From Exilispira sp964581895 (GTDB taxonomy: Bacteria; Spirochaetota; JAAYUW01): DNA of 64,000 nucleotides. The notes beneath the pieces were generated by a model that was given only the letters and a program-made list of their open reading frames with translations, did no database searches and was not told where the DNA came from. The number at the start of each line of letters is the position of its first letter. Positions within the stretch are counted from its first letter, which is position 1. Positions 16,424 to 25,557 of this stretch are shown here, in pieces. The position numbers were made by a program, and so were the translations under genes. Location: NCBI GenBank assembly GCA_964581895.1, contig CAZOPR010000001.1, positions 1 to 64,000 of the forward strand. Direction: 5' to 3'.

Positions 16424-17722
16424 ATGAAAGTTTTTGTTATAGATACAAATGTTCTTTTGCATAACCCAAGATCTATGTTTTCTTTTGCTGATGAAACAGT
16501 GATTATCCCACTAAAAGTCATAGAAGAACTTGATAAATTTAAAAAGGATCAATCAGAGATAGGAAAAAATGCGAGAACTGTCATAAGAAAATTAGATCAA
16601 CTAAGAGCCAAAGGCCCATTGACAGATGGAGTAAAGTTAAAGGAGGGAGGGAAACTTATTGTTGCTGCCGGTAAATCGATAGGTTTCCCTTCCGAATTCT
16701 CAAAAGAAATAGCCGATGACCTTATAATCGGAACAGCACTATATTATAAATCAATGACAGATGAGGTGTTTTTTGTTTCAAAGGATATAAATGCAAGAAT
16801 TAAAGCTCAAGCTTTAGGGATAAAAGCAATTGATTACGAAAAACAAAAAGTATCATATGAAACTATTTATAAGGGTTATAGAAAAGTAAAAATTGATTCT
16901 GAACAAATTGATATAATATATAAAGAACATAAAATTTCGACAAATGAAAAATATATCGCAAATGAATTTGTCGAATTAGTAGATTCAAAAAATGAAAAAC
17001 ATACCGCTTTAGCAAGATTCATTAAAGAGGAAAATCTTTTAAAACTTATAAATTCAAAAGAGATGTATGCTTTTGGAATAAGACCTAAAAATATGGAACA
17101 GATATTTGCCTTCAATCTTCTATTGGATGATTCTGTTAAACTTGTAAATCTTATAGGTAAGGCAGGGACTGGGAAAACTTTGATAGCCATAGCTTGTGGT
17201 CTTTTAAAAGTTCTTAAAGAAAAGAAATATAAAAGACTTTTAGTTGCGAGACCTGTTATACCTATGGGGAAAGATATTGGATATCTTCCAGGAAGTAAGG
17301 AAGAAAAACTATCCAGCTGGATGCAACCTATTTATGATAATATAGATTTCATAAGTTCTTTGCAATATGATGAACAATCTCAATCTGATTTTAAAAAACA
17401 GCTTATGGAAGAGTCTTTATTACAGGTTGAAGCTTTAACATATATAAGAGGTAGATCTATCCCTGAACAATTTATGATAATAGATGAAGCTCAAAACCTA
17501 ACACCTCTTGAAGTTAAAACAATAGTGTCGAGGGCTGGAGAAGGAACAAAAATAGTTCTTACTGGAGATCCTCAGCAAATTGATACCCCTTATCTTGATG
17601 AAAACTCAAATGGCCTTTCATATGTGGTAGAAAAATTAAAAGATTACTCAATTGTTGGTTCTATCTTGCTAAGTAAAACAGAAAGGTCAAAGCTTGCAGA
17701 TATTGCTTCTGAACAATTATAA
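16424..17722 (+). CDS. PIN domain - PhoH ATPase fusion (PhoH2/YlaK type)
   Basis: A 432-residue protein. The N-terminal PIN nuclease domain (1-140) carries acidic residues in FVIDTNVLLHNP, IEELDKFK and DDLIIGTAL. The PhoH-like P-loop ATPase (about 225-432) has Walker A GKAGTGKT near residue 245, MIIDEAQN as Walker B and LTGDPQQID. PIN-PhoH proteins act as ATP-dependent RNA-processing enzymes in the few cases studied. AAGGA precedes the ATG. Acylphosphatase follows 14 bases later. Confidence 0.92.
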   Translation: MKVFVIDTNVLLHNPRSMFSFADETVIIPLKVIEELDKFKKDQSEIGKNARTVIRKLDQLRAKGPLTDGVKLKEGGKLIVAAGKSIGFPSEFSKEIADDLIIGTALYYKSMTDEVFFVSKDINARIKAQALGIKAIDYEKQKVSYETIYKGYRKVKIDSEQIDIIYKEHKISTNEKYIANEFVELVDSKNEKHTALARFIKEENLLKLINSKEMYAFGIRPKNMEQIFAFNLLLDDSVKLVNLIGKAGTGKTLIAIACGLLKVLKEKKYKRLLVARPVIPMGKDIGYLPGSKEEKLSSWMQPIYDNIDFISSLQYDEQSQSDFKKQLMEESLLQVEALTYIRGRSIPEQFMIIDEAQNLTPLEVKTIVSRAGEGTKIVLTGDPQQIDTPYLDENSNGLSYVVEKLKDYSIVGSILLSKTERSKLADIASEQL

Positions 17723-17736
17723 AATGGGAGTTAAAA

Positions 17737-18015
17737 ATGATATCACGCCTCTATATTTTTAGAGGATATGTCCAGAATGTAGGATTTAGATCCTTTGTTA
17801 GAAATATTGTTACCCGATATGGAATTACCGGATGGGTTCAAAATATGTCAGATGGTTCTGTTTCTGCCCTTTTTGAAGGGGAAAAAAGTAATATTGATAG
17901 TGCTGTTGCAAAAATTGTCAATGGCAATGGTATTATAGAGGTAACTGAATTTGTGATTGAAGAAGAAAAATATCTTCAGCAAAGGTGTTTTAAATCTTTT
18001 TTTATTAAATTTTGA
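17737..18015 (+). CDS. acyP: acylphosphatase
   Basis: A 92-residue enzyme that hydrolyses acyl phosphates. The phosphate-binding arginine lies in GYVQNVGFRSF (consensus GxVQGVGFR, here Asn for the first Gly of QGVG). The catalytic asparagine lies in GWVQNMSDGSV. GGGAG is placed just before the ATG. The C-terminal segment (CFKSFFIKF) departs from the usual short ending. Confidence 0.93.
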   Translation: MISRLYIFRGYVQNVGFRSFVRNIVTRYGITGWVQNMSDGSVSALFEGEKSNIDSAVAKIVNGNGIIEVTEFVIEEEKYLQQRCFKSFFIKF

Positions 18016-18040
18016 CATTCTTTTTACCGAATCAATTTGT

Positions 18041-18730
18041 ATGAAGCAATCTTCAAATAAGATTCAAAAAATAGTTATTCTTTTCTTTATCCTAATTTTA
18101 TTTTGTTTCTTATCTTTTACTAACTTTATTATAGATATAAAAACATATTCAAAAAATTCTGATGATAATATTACAAAAAATATTTTTTTTTATCAACCTA
18201 TTATTCAGAGACAGGAAAATCCAAAGGTGTTATTAACTATTTCAGATAATACAACTTATAAGGTACAAAAAGGAGACACCTTATATGGTATAGCAAAAAA
18301 ATATAATATTTCTGTTGAAGAACTTAGAAAAGCAAACAATCTGAAAGAATCCGACACTTTAAAAATAGGGATGATTCTTAATATACCTTCAAAATCTCTT
18401 GTAATATACTCACCAGTCGATAATTTTGAATTAAAGTTAAAAACCGAAAAAATTCTTTTGTTATACTTAAAAAGCAGTATAATTTTTTCTCCAGTAGCAA
18501 ATGGTGAAATAATCTATGTTGGAGATATTTCTGGTTTTGGAAAATCAGTTATTGTTAAAATAGAAGATTATAGTATAGTTATTTCTAATTTTCAGGATAT
18601 TTTTGTTCAAAATGGTCAAAAAGTTAACTTACAAACCTGTATTGGGTATTCACCCCAGGATAACGTTTTAAATTTATCTGTTTTTTTCAAAGAAAAAATG
18701 CTCAGCCTAAAAGATTTTTTCAAAAAATAG
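18041..18730 (+). CDS. LysM protein with a degenerate LytM/M23-like end
   Basis: The frame is open from a TTG at 17957 inside acyP, but the ATG at 18041 gives a simple protein of 229 residues with one N-terminal membrane segment (about 10-32). A LysM domain (about 80-125: YKVQKGDTLYGIAKKYNIS...IPS) binds peptidoglycan. The last 80 residues (SPVANGEIIYVGDISGFGKSVIVKI...VQNGQKV) follow the fold of LytM peptidases but lack the zinc ligands (no HxxxD and no HxH). It resembles EnvC/NlpD-type activators rather than active endopeptidases. Activation of a cell-wall amidase is inference. Confidence 0.8.
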   Translation: MKQSSNKIQKIVILFFILILFCFLSFTNFIIDIKTYSKNSDDNITKNIFFYQPIIQRQENPKVLLTISDNTTYKVQKGDTLYGIAKKYNISVEELRKANNLKESDTLKIGMILNIPSKSLVIYSPVDNFELKLKTEKILLLYLKSSIIFSPVANGEIIYVGDISGFGKSVIVKIEDYSIVISNFQDIFVQNGQKVNLQTCIGYSPQDNVLNLSVFFKEKMLSLKDFFKK

Positions 18731-18816
18731 TATTTTAAAAAAGTGTTTTTTCGATTTTGTTGTATTATTATATGATGAAATTTACGGATAAAATTTATCA
18801 AACCTAGGAGGGTGAG

Positions 18817-19839
18817 ATGAGTAATTCTGAATCCTTCTTTTTTAATAATAGTAATAAAGAAGATAGTTTTTTAGAATATGAAATCGAGGAGGAAGAGAAG
18901 AAGATAATACAAGATGAATCTATTCTAAATGATGTTTTTTCTCTTTATTTTAAGGAGGTAAATCATTATGATCTTTTAACTTCTGATGAAGAGGTGGTTT
19001 TTTTTAAGAGGTTAAGAGATAAAGAAAAAGAGTTGTCTTCATTATTTGAAAAATATAAAAAAGTTGTTGATTTGAAAGAGAAAAGGAAGATAAAATCAGC
19101 CATTTTCGAAATTGAAAATGAAATTGACTGTATTAAAAATAAAATAGTAGTATCAAATTTAAGATTAGTTGTTTCTGTTGCAAAAAGATTTCAAAACAAA
19201 TATATATCTTTAATAGATTTGATAAATGAAGGGAATATCGGTCTTTTAGAAGCCATTGAAAAATTTGACTATCGAAAAGGGAATAAATTTTCAACTTATG
19301 CTCTTTACTGGATAAAGCAGGCAATAACAAAAACTTTATCAGATAAAGCAAGAATTATAAGAATACCAAATTACTTAAATAACTTGCTTAATAAGATTAA
19401 TGAATATATAGATTTTTACACAAAAACATATGGCAATAACCCTTCAATTTCTCTGCTATCAGAAGAATTTTGCATACCAGAAAAAAAATTAAAACAGATT
19501 TTAGAACTAAACAAAGAAATAAATTTTCTAGAAGAACCGATTCAGATGGATTCCAACTCTGTTATAGGGGATTATATAGCTTCAGATAGTTTAGAAGAAG
19601 AGATTTTAGATGAATATCAGCGACAATGGATGAAACATGCATTGCAATTGGCTTTTTCTAAGCTTACCCCTAGAGAAAAACTGGTTCTTGAACTTAGATA
19701 TGGCTTAAAAGGCAATAAGTCTTATACTCTTGAAGAAACTGGTAAAATGCTTTCACTAACTCGTGAAAGGATAAGACAGATTCAGAATAATGGATTAAAC
19801 AAAATAAAACAATGTATAGAAACTGAAATTAAAATATAG
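18817..19839 (+). CDS. RNA polymerase sigma factor (sigma-70 family, group 2-like)
   Basis: A 340-residue protein with region 1.2 (DVFSLYFKEVNHYDLLTSDEE), region 2 (NLRLVVSVAKRF, DLINEGNIGLLEAIEKFD, FSTYALYWIKQAI), region 3 and region 4 (LTPREKLVLELRYGL, TLEETGKMLSLTRERIRQI). Region 1.1 and the long non-conserved insert of most primary sigma factors are absent, which favours an alternative group 2 sigma (RpoS-like). It could be the principal sigma in a reduced genome. A strong AGGAGGG site precedes the ATG. Confidence 0.92.
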   Translation: MSNSESFFFNNSNKEDSFLEYEIEEEEKKIIQDESILNDVFSLYFKEVNHYDLLTSDEEVVFFKRLRDKEKELSSLFEKYKKVVDLKEKRKIKSAIFEIENEIDCIKNKIVVSNLRLVVSVAKRFQNKYISLIDLINEGNIGLLEAIEKFDYRKGNKFSTYALYWIKQAITKTLSDKARIIRIPNYLNNLLNKINEYIDFYTKTYGNNPSISLLSEEFCIPEKKLKQILELNKEINFLEEPIQMDSNSVIGDYIASDSLEEEILDEYQRQWMKHALQLAFSKLTPREKLVLELRYGLKGNKSYTLEETGKMLSLTRERIRQIQNNGLNKIKQCIETEIKI

Positions 19840-19862
19840 ATATTGAAATTTAAATTCTTCTA

Positions 19863-20630
19863 ATGAAAAGCAAAAAATTTTATTTAAATTTTGTTTATAT
19901 TAAGATTATTTTTTTAATTTTGATTATAGTATTCATAAGTTTTATTAGTTGCGCATATTTTGATAATAGTAATAAAGCTGTAAGTAATGAAAATAAAAAT
20001 TCTAACTATAACTTAAACAATTATTTTAATGCAAACATAGAATATAATTCACCTTTAACATTATTTGAGACAACTTTTGATTTTGAAATTAATTATTTAA
20101 TTAATGAAGTTGAAACTTATCCTTTAATAAAAATCGTGGCTTCTATGCCTTTACAAACACCTATCTGGATAAATGATAAAACATTTTGGATAGAGCAAGA
20201 TTCTGAAAAGACTATAAATATAGTTTATGAAAGAAAAGAAGAAACACTTGCCGCAGCAAAAAGACTTGCCGAAAATGAAATAAAAATAAGAATAGATGTT
20301 AATTTGAGACTTTTTTTAAATTTTGAAATCTCTGAATCCTTCAAAATTTTAAATATTAATGATGATAATTTACTATCAGATATTAAATATGAAATCCATA
20401 ATATTAAATTTAATATTAATCCGACTGTTAAGGAAAATTATTGGCAATATATTCTACTTAAATTTGATAATCAATCTATTTCATTTTATAGATACTATGT
20501 CTATCTAAAGTTATTAAGTAAATATTATGAAGATATTAGAAATCAATTTATAATAAAAATGTACAACCAAAAAATTAATGATAGGAAAAAAATTGAATTG
20601 ATAATTAACTATTTCCAGATTAAAAGATAA
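19863..20630 (+). CDS. predicted lipoprotein of unknown function
   Basis: A 255-residue protein whose N-terminal hydrophobic segment (12-29) ends in FISC-A, a loose lipobox with C30 as the lipidated residue, as often found in spirochaetes. An asparagine-rich linker follows. A central segment, EETLAAAKRLAENEIKIRI, resembles the helix of LPP20-like lipoproteins, but I do not assign the family. The start is 23 bases after the sigma-factor gene and has no clear ribosome site. Confidence 0.6.
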   Translation: MKSKKFYLNFVYIKIIFLILIIVFISFISCAYFDNSNKAVSNENKNSNYNLNNYFNANIEYNSPLTLFETTFDFEINYLINEVETYPLIKIVASMPLQTPIWINDKTFWIEQDSEKTINIVYERKEETLAAAKRLAENEIKIRIDVNLRLFLNFEISESFKILNINDDNLLSDIKYEIHNIKFNINPTVKENYWQYILLKFDNQSISFYRYYVYLKLLSKYYEDIRNQFIIKMYNQKINDRKKIELIINYFQIKR

Positions 20631-20998
20631 AAAAAAGATAAGGAATCAAAATAAATAAAAATAACAGATAAAAGATAAAAAATAAAAAGGAAATAAATAT
20701 AAAAAATAAAAAACAAAAATAAGTAGAAGTAAAAGATAAAAGTCAAAATTAAAAATGAAAATAAAGAGAAAAGATAAAAATAACTTGACAAAAAGAAAAT
20801 TAAATTTACTGATAAGGCAGTTCTGTATGGAATGTCTTTTTATCAGTTCTAAAAATCAGGATTTTTAAAATAATATAAATTTCATGTTATTTTTATAATA
20901 AAATAAATTTTTATGTAACTTAATTTTTATGTAATGTAAAAACCGTTTTTGTTTTTTATTTCATAAAGAAAAATAAATAAATTTACAGGAGCAATTTA
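20631..20998. other. A-rich leader region upstream of rho
   Basis: From 20631 to about 20800 the + strand is almost pure purine with AAAAGATAAAA-like words and very little C. A TTGACA (20785-20790) occurs without a convincing -10 at normal distance. An 8-base inverted repeat, ACTGATAA (20808-20815) and TTATCAGT (20840-20847), lies in the probable rho leader. No coding sequence is supportable. Confidence 0.5.
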
Positions 20999-22597
20999 AT
21001 GGGAGATCATTTAGATCAGCCAGATATTCAAAATGAGGAATCTATCGAACCTGCGAACTCAAAAAATGGAAAAAAAATTTTGATAAAAGCTAGGAAAAAA
21101 GCAGTAAAAAAAGATGATGAAAATAACATTAATGATTCAACAAACGAAAGTTTAACTAATGAAAGTGAATTTACAGAACCTTTTAATTTTAATGAGAAAA
21201 TAGGTAGTTTTGAAAAAGAAGATGCTAATATATCCAATAAAGAAGAGGTATATTCAAATCAAAATCTACAGGATAATGCTCAAACAGAAAATGAGGAAGC
21301 TGAACAATATAGATTGATAGAACCTACAATTACCTTAAATAAACTTTTAGAAAAGCCTGTTCCTGATCTTATCGAATACTTAAAACAAATGGGACAAAAG
21401 CAAATAAGATATTCGAAAAAAGAAGAGATAGTCCTTCAAATATTGAAATTACAAGCTAAAGCAAAAGGTTCGATAAAGGTAGAAGGGGTATTTGAACAGG
21501 TTAAAGAGTATGGTTTTTTAAGATTTTCTTACTATTCATATATTGAATCTGATGGAGATGTTTATATTTCTCCATCTATAATTAGAAATTATGGATTAAG
21601 GACTGGAGATACACTGCTTGGATACATTAGACCGCCTAATCCAAATAGTACAAATACAGAAAAATACTTTGCCTTAGAAAGAATTGAACAGATAAATTTC
21701 TGCCCACCAGAAGTGACAAAATCCAGAATAGCATTTGAAAATCTTATACCAATATATCCAGATAGAAGAATCAAACTTGAATATGCTACTGAAAAAATTT
21801 CAACAAGAATTTTAGATCTATTTGCTCCTATAGGAATTGGTCAAAGAGCGTTGATCGTTGCACCTCCAAAAGCAGGTAAAACAATGATGCTTCAAGAAAT
21901 TGCTAATGGCATATATCGAAATCATCCAGATTATCATGTAATTATACTTTTGATAGATGAAAGACCTGAAGAAGTCACTGATATGAAAGAAAATGTTCCT
22001 TCTGCCGAGGTAATATCTTCAACTTTTGATGAACAACCTTCAAGGCATATAAAGGTCTCGGAAATAGTTATTGAGAAAGCAAAAAGAATTGTAGAGATGG
22101 GTAAACATGTAGTAATTTTACTTGATTCAATAACAAGACTTGGAAGAGCATATAACTTAACAGTTCAAGCTTCTGGTAAAGTTCTTTCTGGTGGTGTTGA
22201 TGCAAGTGCTTTACATGGTCCAAAGAAGTTCTTTGGCGCAGCAAGAAATATAAGAAATGGTGGTTCTTTAACAATATTGGCAACAGCACTTGTTGAAACA
22301 GGCTCAAAAATGGATGATGTTATATTTGAAGAATTTAAAGGCACAGGAAATAGTGAAATAATACTTTTAAGAAAACTTGCTGATAGAAGAATTTTCCCAG
22401 CTATTGATTTAATTAGATCCTCTACAAGAAAAGAAGACTTGTTATTAAATGAAGAAGAAAGAACAAGAATCTGGGCTTTAAGAAATGCAATGGCAGATTG
22501 GGACGAGATACAGGCAACACAAAAAGTCATTGAAAAAATGAGATCTACAAGAGATAATAATGAATTTCTTGCTGAAATTGTAAAAAGCAGTAGTTAA
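20999..22597 (+). CDS. rho: transcription termination factor Rho
   Basis: A 532-residue hexameric RNA helicase. It is about 110 residues longer than E. coli Rho because of an acidic, Asn/Glu-rich N-terminal extension (about 1-110). Then follow a Rho-N segment (LLEKPVPDLIEYLKQMG), the RNA-binding cold-shock-like domain (GFLRF, DVYISPSIIRNYGLRTGD), Walker A PPKAGKTMML near residue 288, LIDERPEEVTDM, the Q-loop region GRAYN and the R-loop GAARNIRNGGSLTI. AGGAGC precedes the ATG. The A-rich leader may host autoregulation. Confidence 0.96.
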   Translation: MGDHLDQPDIQNEESIEPANSKNGKKILIKARKKAVKKDDENNINDSTNESLTNESEFTEPFNFNEKIGSFEKEDANISNKEEVYSNQNLQDNAQTENEEAEQYRLIEPTITLNKLLEKPVPDLIEYLKQMGQKQIRYSKKEEIVLQILKLQAKAKGSIKVEGVFEQVKEYGFLRFSYYSYIESDGDVYISPSIIRNYGLRTGDTLLGYIRPPNPNSTNTEKYFALERIEQINFCPPEVTKSRIAFENLIPIYPDRRIKLEYATEKISTRILDLFAPIGIGQRALIVAPPKAGKTMMLQEIANGIYRNHPDYHVIILLIDERPEEVTDMKENVPSAEVISSTFDEQPSRHIKVSEIVIEKAKRIVEMGKHVVILLDSITRLGRAYNLTVQASGKVLSGGVDASALHGPKKFFGAARNIRNGGSLTILATALVETGSKMDDVIFEEFKGTGNSEIILLRKLADRRIFPAIDLIRSSTRKEDLLLNEEERTRIWALRNAMADWDEIQATQKVIEKMRSTRDNNEFLAEIVKSSS

Positions 22598-22620
22598 ATA
22601 AATTAATTGCAAATTCGAAA

Positions 22621-22654
22621 AAATCTGTTATTTTGCATAAGCAAATACAGATTT
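22621..22654 (+). promoter_or_regulatory. hairpin between rho and rpmE
   Basis: AAATCTGT (22621-22628) pairs with ACAGATTT (22647-22654), and inside it ATTTTGC pairs with GCAAAT across an ATAA loop with small bulges. No T-run follows, so it is not a standard terminator. It lies 55 bases before the L31 start, so a leader site for L31 control or an RNA-processing stem is plausible. Confidence 0.5.
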
Positions 22655-22708
22655 ATAAAATGGATATAAGTTATAAAAATAAATAAAAATAATAAGGAAT
22701 GGGAAGAT

Positions 22709-22921
22709 ATGAAAAAAGGTATTCATCCAAATTTTCAAAAATCTATTATTAAATGCGCATGCGGCAATGTCATGGAAACAATGTCAATAAAACCAGAAAT
22801 GCATGTAGAAATCTGTTCTGCCTGCCATCCTTACTTTACCGGTAAATCCGAAAGAAATGTTGATACAACAGGTAGAGTAGAAAAATTCAAAAACAAATAT
22901 GGTAAAATAAATAAAAAATAA
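22709..22921 (+). CDS. rpmE: ribosomal protein L31 (zinc-binding form)
   Basis: A 70-residue large-subunit protein. The cysteine set CACGN and ICSACHPYFTGK (CxC plus CxxC) marks the zinc-containing C+ form. VDTTGRVEKFKNKYG is the typical ending. It follows rho and precedes thyX by 11 bases. Confidence 0.95.
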   Translation: MKKGIHPNFQKSIIKCACGNVMETMSIKPEMHVEICSACHPYFTGKSERNVDTTGRVEKFKNKYGKINKK

Positions 22922-22932
22922 GATAGTTTTTA

Positions 22933-23622
22933 ATGAAAGTTCTTCTTTTATCATATACACCAGAACCTGAAAAGCAGGTAGCAATTGCAGCTAATCTTTG
23001 TTATTCAAATAGTGATATTGATCAAGTTAAGCAAAAATTTTATGATAAAGATGAACAAAAAAGATTAATATCTATTCTTTTACTTCACAACCATCTTTCA
23101 CCTTTTGAACATGCTTCATTTACCTTTGGAATACAGGATGTTAGTAGAAGTCTAACACATCAACTTGTTCGCCATCGTATTGCATCATATTCACAGCAAT
23201 CACAAAGATATGTTACTATGAAAAAAGATCTTCCATATATTATACCAAAGTCGATTGAGAAAAGTAAATATAGAGATGATTTTATAAACTACATAAATGA
23301 AGGCAAAATTCTTTATGAGAAGATGATAAAAGATGGCATAGCCAAGGAAGATGCCAGATATCTGCTTACCAATGCAACATGTTCAAATATTATTGTGACT
23401 ATGAATGCAAGATCACTTCTTAACTTTTTTGAACTTCGCTGTTGTAAGCATGCCCAGTGGGAAATTCGAAAACTTGCATTTATAATGTTATCAAAAGTTA
23501 AAAAAGTCGCACCACTTTTATTTGATAAAGCAGGACCTTCCTGTAAAAGAGGTTTTTGCAGAGAAAATGATGAGAATTGTGACTGGTTTTCAAAATTTAA
23601 GGGCGATATTTCTTCCCCTTAA
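22933..23622 (+). CDS. thyX: flavin-dependent thymidylate synthase
   Basis: A 229-residue enzyme that makes dTMP from dUMP using FAD and NADPH. The ThyX signature RHRIASYSQQSQRYV (RHRxxSxxxxSxRY) begins near residue 80, and NARSLLNFFELRCCKHAQWEIR is the conserved C-terminal substrate region. Its 3' end overlaps the convergent ttcA-like gene by 26 bases. It joins nrdJ in this window as part of DNA precursor supply. Confidence 0.96.
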   Translation: MKVLLLSYTPEPEKQVAIAANLCYSNSDIDQVKQKFYDKDEQKRLISILLLHNHLSPFEHASFTFGIQDVSRSLTHQLVRHRIASYSQQSQRYVTMKKDLPYIIPKSIEKSKYRDDFINYINEGKILYEKMIKDGIAKEDARYLLTNATCSNIIVTMNARSLLNFFELRCCKHAQWEIRKLAFIMLSKVKKVAPLLFDKAGPSCKRGFCRENDENCDWFSKFKGDISSP

Positions 23623-24403
23623 AATCTGGTGGAGAAAAACTATTATCTAAAAAAAACTTGGGACTTGGATTTCTAAAGGCTGCAAAAATATTCTTTTTTA
23701 ATTGTGGAAATTCTATCTCTAATTCATTTAATAGTTTTTGGATTCTTTTCCTTCTTTTATTATCACCTATTTTGCATCTACTTTTTATGACTGGCAATCT
23801 ATGGGATTTTACATAACTTGATATTTTACTTTCTTCCATATATGCTAAAGGTCTTATTAACCAGAATTTATCTTCTAAAATAGAAAGTCTTGGTAGCTCT
23901 GACGCTAAAGTTCTATTGAAAAAAATATTCATAATAGATGTTGTAGCAATATCATCAAGGGTATGTCCAAGAGCAATCTTTTTGATACCAAGCTTTTCTG
24001 CTTCATCTAAAAACCACTTTCTTCTTATCTGAGAGCAAAGATAACAGGGATTTTTTCTATGATTTTCATGTTTTGCAATAAATGGATGCAAATCTGATAA
24101 TTTTAAGTGAAAATCAATACTGCGCTCATTGCAATAATTTTCAAGTTCTTTGTAAGAAATAGAATCTTTAGATAAGGTAACATGAAAAGCTATTATCTGA
24201 TATTCTTTTGGGAAGATCCTTATTTTTTTATTTTCATAAAGTAAATCTAAAAGCGTAAGAGAATCTTTCCCTCCAGAAAGACAAACCATGATTTTATCGC
24301 CATCTTGTATCATATCATAATCTATAATAGCTCTTCCCAATATTTTAAGAATTTCAATTTTCTGGTTATCTTTTTCTCTCATTTTAAATTCTCGAATCCT
24401 CAA
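23597..24403 (-). CDS. TtcA-like tRNA 2-thiocytidine synthetase / PP-loop ATPase
   Basis: A 268-residue N-type PP-loop protein. SGGKDSLTLLDLL near residue 45 is the ATP-binding loop, CYLCSQIRRKWF provides the CxxC that holds an Fe-S cluster in TtcA, and LGHTLDDIATTSIMN is the second family motif. It likely installs sulfur in tRNA. An alternative start lies 7 codons in (MREKDN). A related TtuA/Ncs6-type thiolase cannot be excluded from sequence alone. Confidence 0.85.
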   Translation of the reverse strand: MRIREFKMREKDNQKIEILKILGRAIIDYDMIQDGDKIMVCLSGGKDSLTLLDLLYENKKIRIFPKEYQIIAFHVTLSKDSISYKELENYCNERSIDFHLKLSDLHPFIAKHENHRKNPCYLCSQIRRKWFLDEAEKLGIKKIALGHTLDDIATTSIMNIFFNRTLASELPRLSILEDKFWLIRPLAYMEESKISSYVKSHRLPVIKSRCKIGDNKRRKRIQKLLNELEIEFPQLKKNIFAAFRNPSPKFFLDNSFSPPDFKGKKYRP

Positions 24404-24519
24404 AAAAAGAAAACAAATTTTCCGATAAAGTAAATAAAATTACTTTGTTGACAAAAATGGAAAAAACGAAAATATTGTTGAAGAAGAAAAAAATAAAAAA
24501 ATAAAAAGTTGAAATTAAA

Positions 24520-25524
24520 ATGTTGAAAAGAAAAAATAATAAAAAATTTCAATCTGAAACACTTAAAAATATAACTAAAAAAAAATTAATGCTCTTATAT
24601 TTTATAATTTTGTTCTTCTTCTTTTTCATTTTATTATCTGCAGATCAAAGTAATGTCGAAGTAATTAACTCAAAATCATTATATCGTTTTGATGGAATAT
24701 TGATACCATCCTATGTTCAAAATGGAAAATTTAATACAATTTTAATACTGGATTCAACAATTGAAAAGATTTTTTTAGATAAATCCGAACTTGATATTAT
24801 CGAAAATGGTGGTTTTAAGCTATCATTTTTTGTTTTACCTTTGAACAACAAAAAAAGTAGTATAAATTTGATAATTCAAAAAAATGGAAAGTTAGTTGAA
24901 TATAAAATTGCGGTTATAGAAAAAGATCCATACCCAAAATCTGAAATTATTTTAGATAACTCTACAAAAGAGATTGTATCTTCTGAAAATGCTGCAAAAA
25001 GAGATGAAGAGTCAAAATTCTTTAATAATTTACTAAATACAAAGACAAATTTAAGATATTTCACTTTACCATTTTTAAACCCCCTTGATAATATGAAGAT
25101 AGTATCTGTATTTGGCAACAGCAGAATTTATAAAGATAAGAATAACAATATATTATATACATCTACTCATTTAGGAGTAGATTTAAAGGCTTCTGAAAAT
25201 ACTAAAGTTTATGCAATATCCACAGCAAGAGTTGCATTTGCAGGATATTCCCTTACTCGTGGAAATTGCATATACCTGGATCACGGCTATGGACTTTATA
25301 GTTCATACTTTCATCTGAATAAGGTTAATGTTAAAGAAGGTCAAATAGTATTTACTGGTGATTTGATAGGATATTCAGGTAGTACTGGTATATCAACTGG
25401 ACCTCATCTTCATTTAGGGGCATCATTTTTAGGTATAAATCTTGACCCAATATCACTAATAAATGAAATGAATGAAATCGAACAAAATTATTCACAAATC
25501 GAAATGAATCAAAACAATAAATAA
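24520..25524 (+). CDS. M23 (LytM) metallopeptidase
   Basis: A 334-residue cell-wall peptidase with an N-terminal membrane segment (about 24-41). An immunoglobulin-like region precedes the C-terminal LytM domain (about 195-320). Zinc ligands are visible: HLGVD (HxxxD) and HLHLG (HxH), with YSSYFHLN supplying the further catalytic histidine. GDLIGYSGSTGISTGPHLH is diagnostic. Unlike the LysM protein at 18 kb, all catalytic residues are kept, so it probably cleaves peptidoglycan cross-links. Confidence 0.92.
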   Translation: MLKRKNNKKFQSETLKNITKKKLMLLYFIILFFFFFILLSADQSNVEVINSKSLYRFDGILIPSYVQNGKFNTILILDSTIEKIFLDKSELDIIENGGFKLSFFVLPLNNKKSSINLIIQKNGKLVEYKIAVIEKDPYPKSEIILDNSTKEIVSSENAAKRDEESKFFNNLLNTKTNLRYFTLPFLNPLDNMKIVSVFGNSRIYKDKNNNILYTSTHLGVDLKASENTKVYAISTARVAFAGYSLTRGNCIYLDHGYGLYSSYFHLNKVNVKEGQIVFTGDLIGYSGSTGISTGPHLHLGASFLGINLDPISLINEMNEIEQNYSQIEMNQNNK

Positions 25525-25557
25525 ATAATAAATAAAAGAGAAATAAAAGAGATAAAA

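Noticed and set aside
20785..20816. TTGACA as the rho promoter
   Set aside because: No acceptable -10 at normal distance. It is mentioned only as part of the leader.
22068..22530. Long minus-strand frames inside rho
   Set aside because: They are shadows of the conserved rho coding sequence, without ribosome sites or homology.
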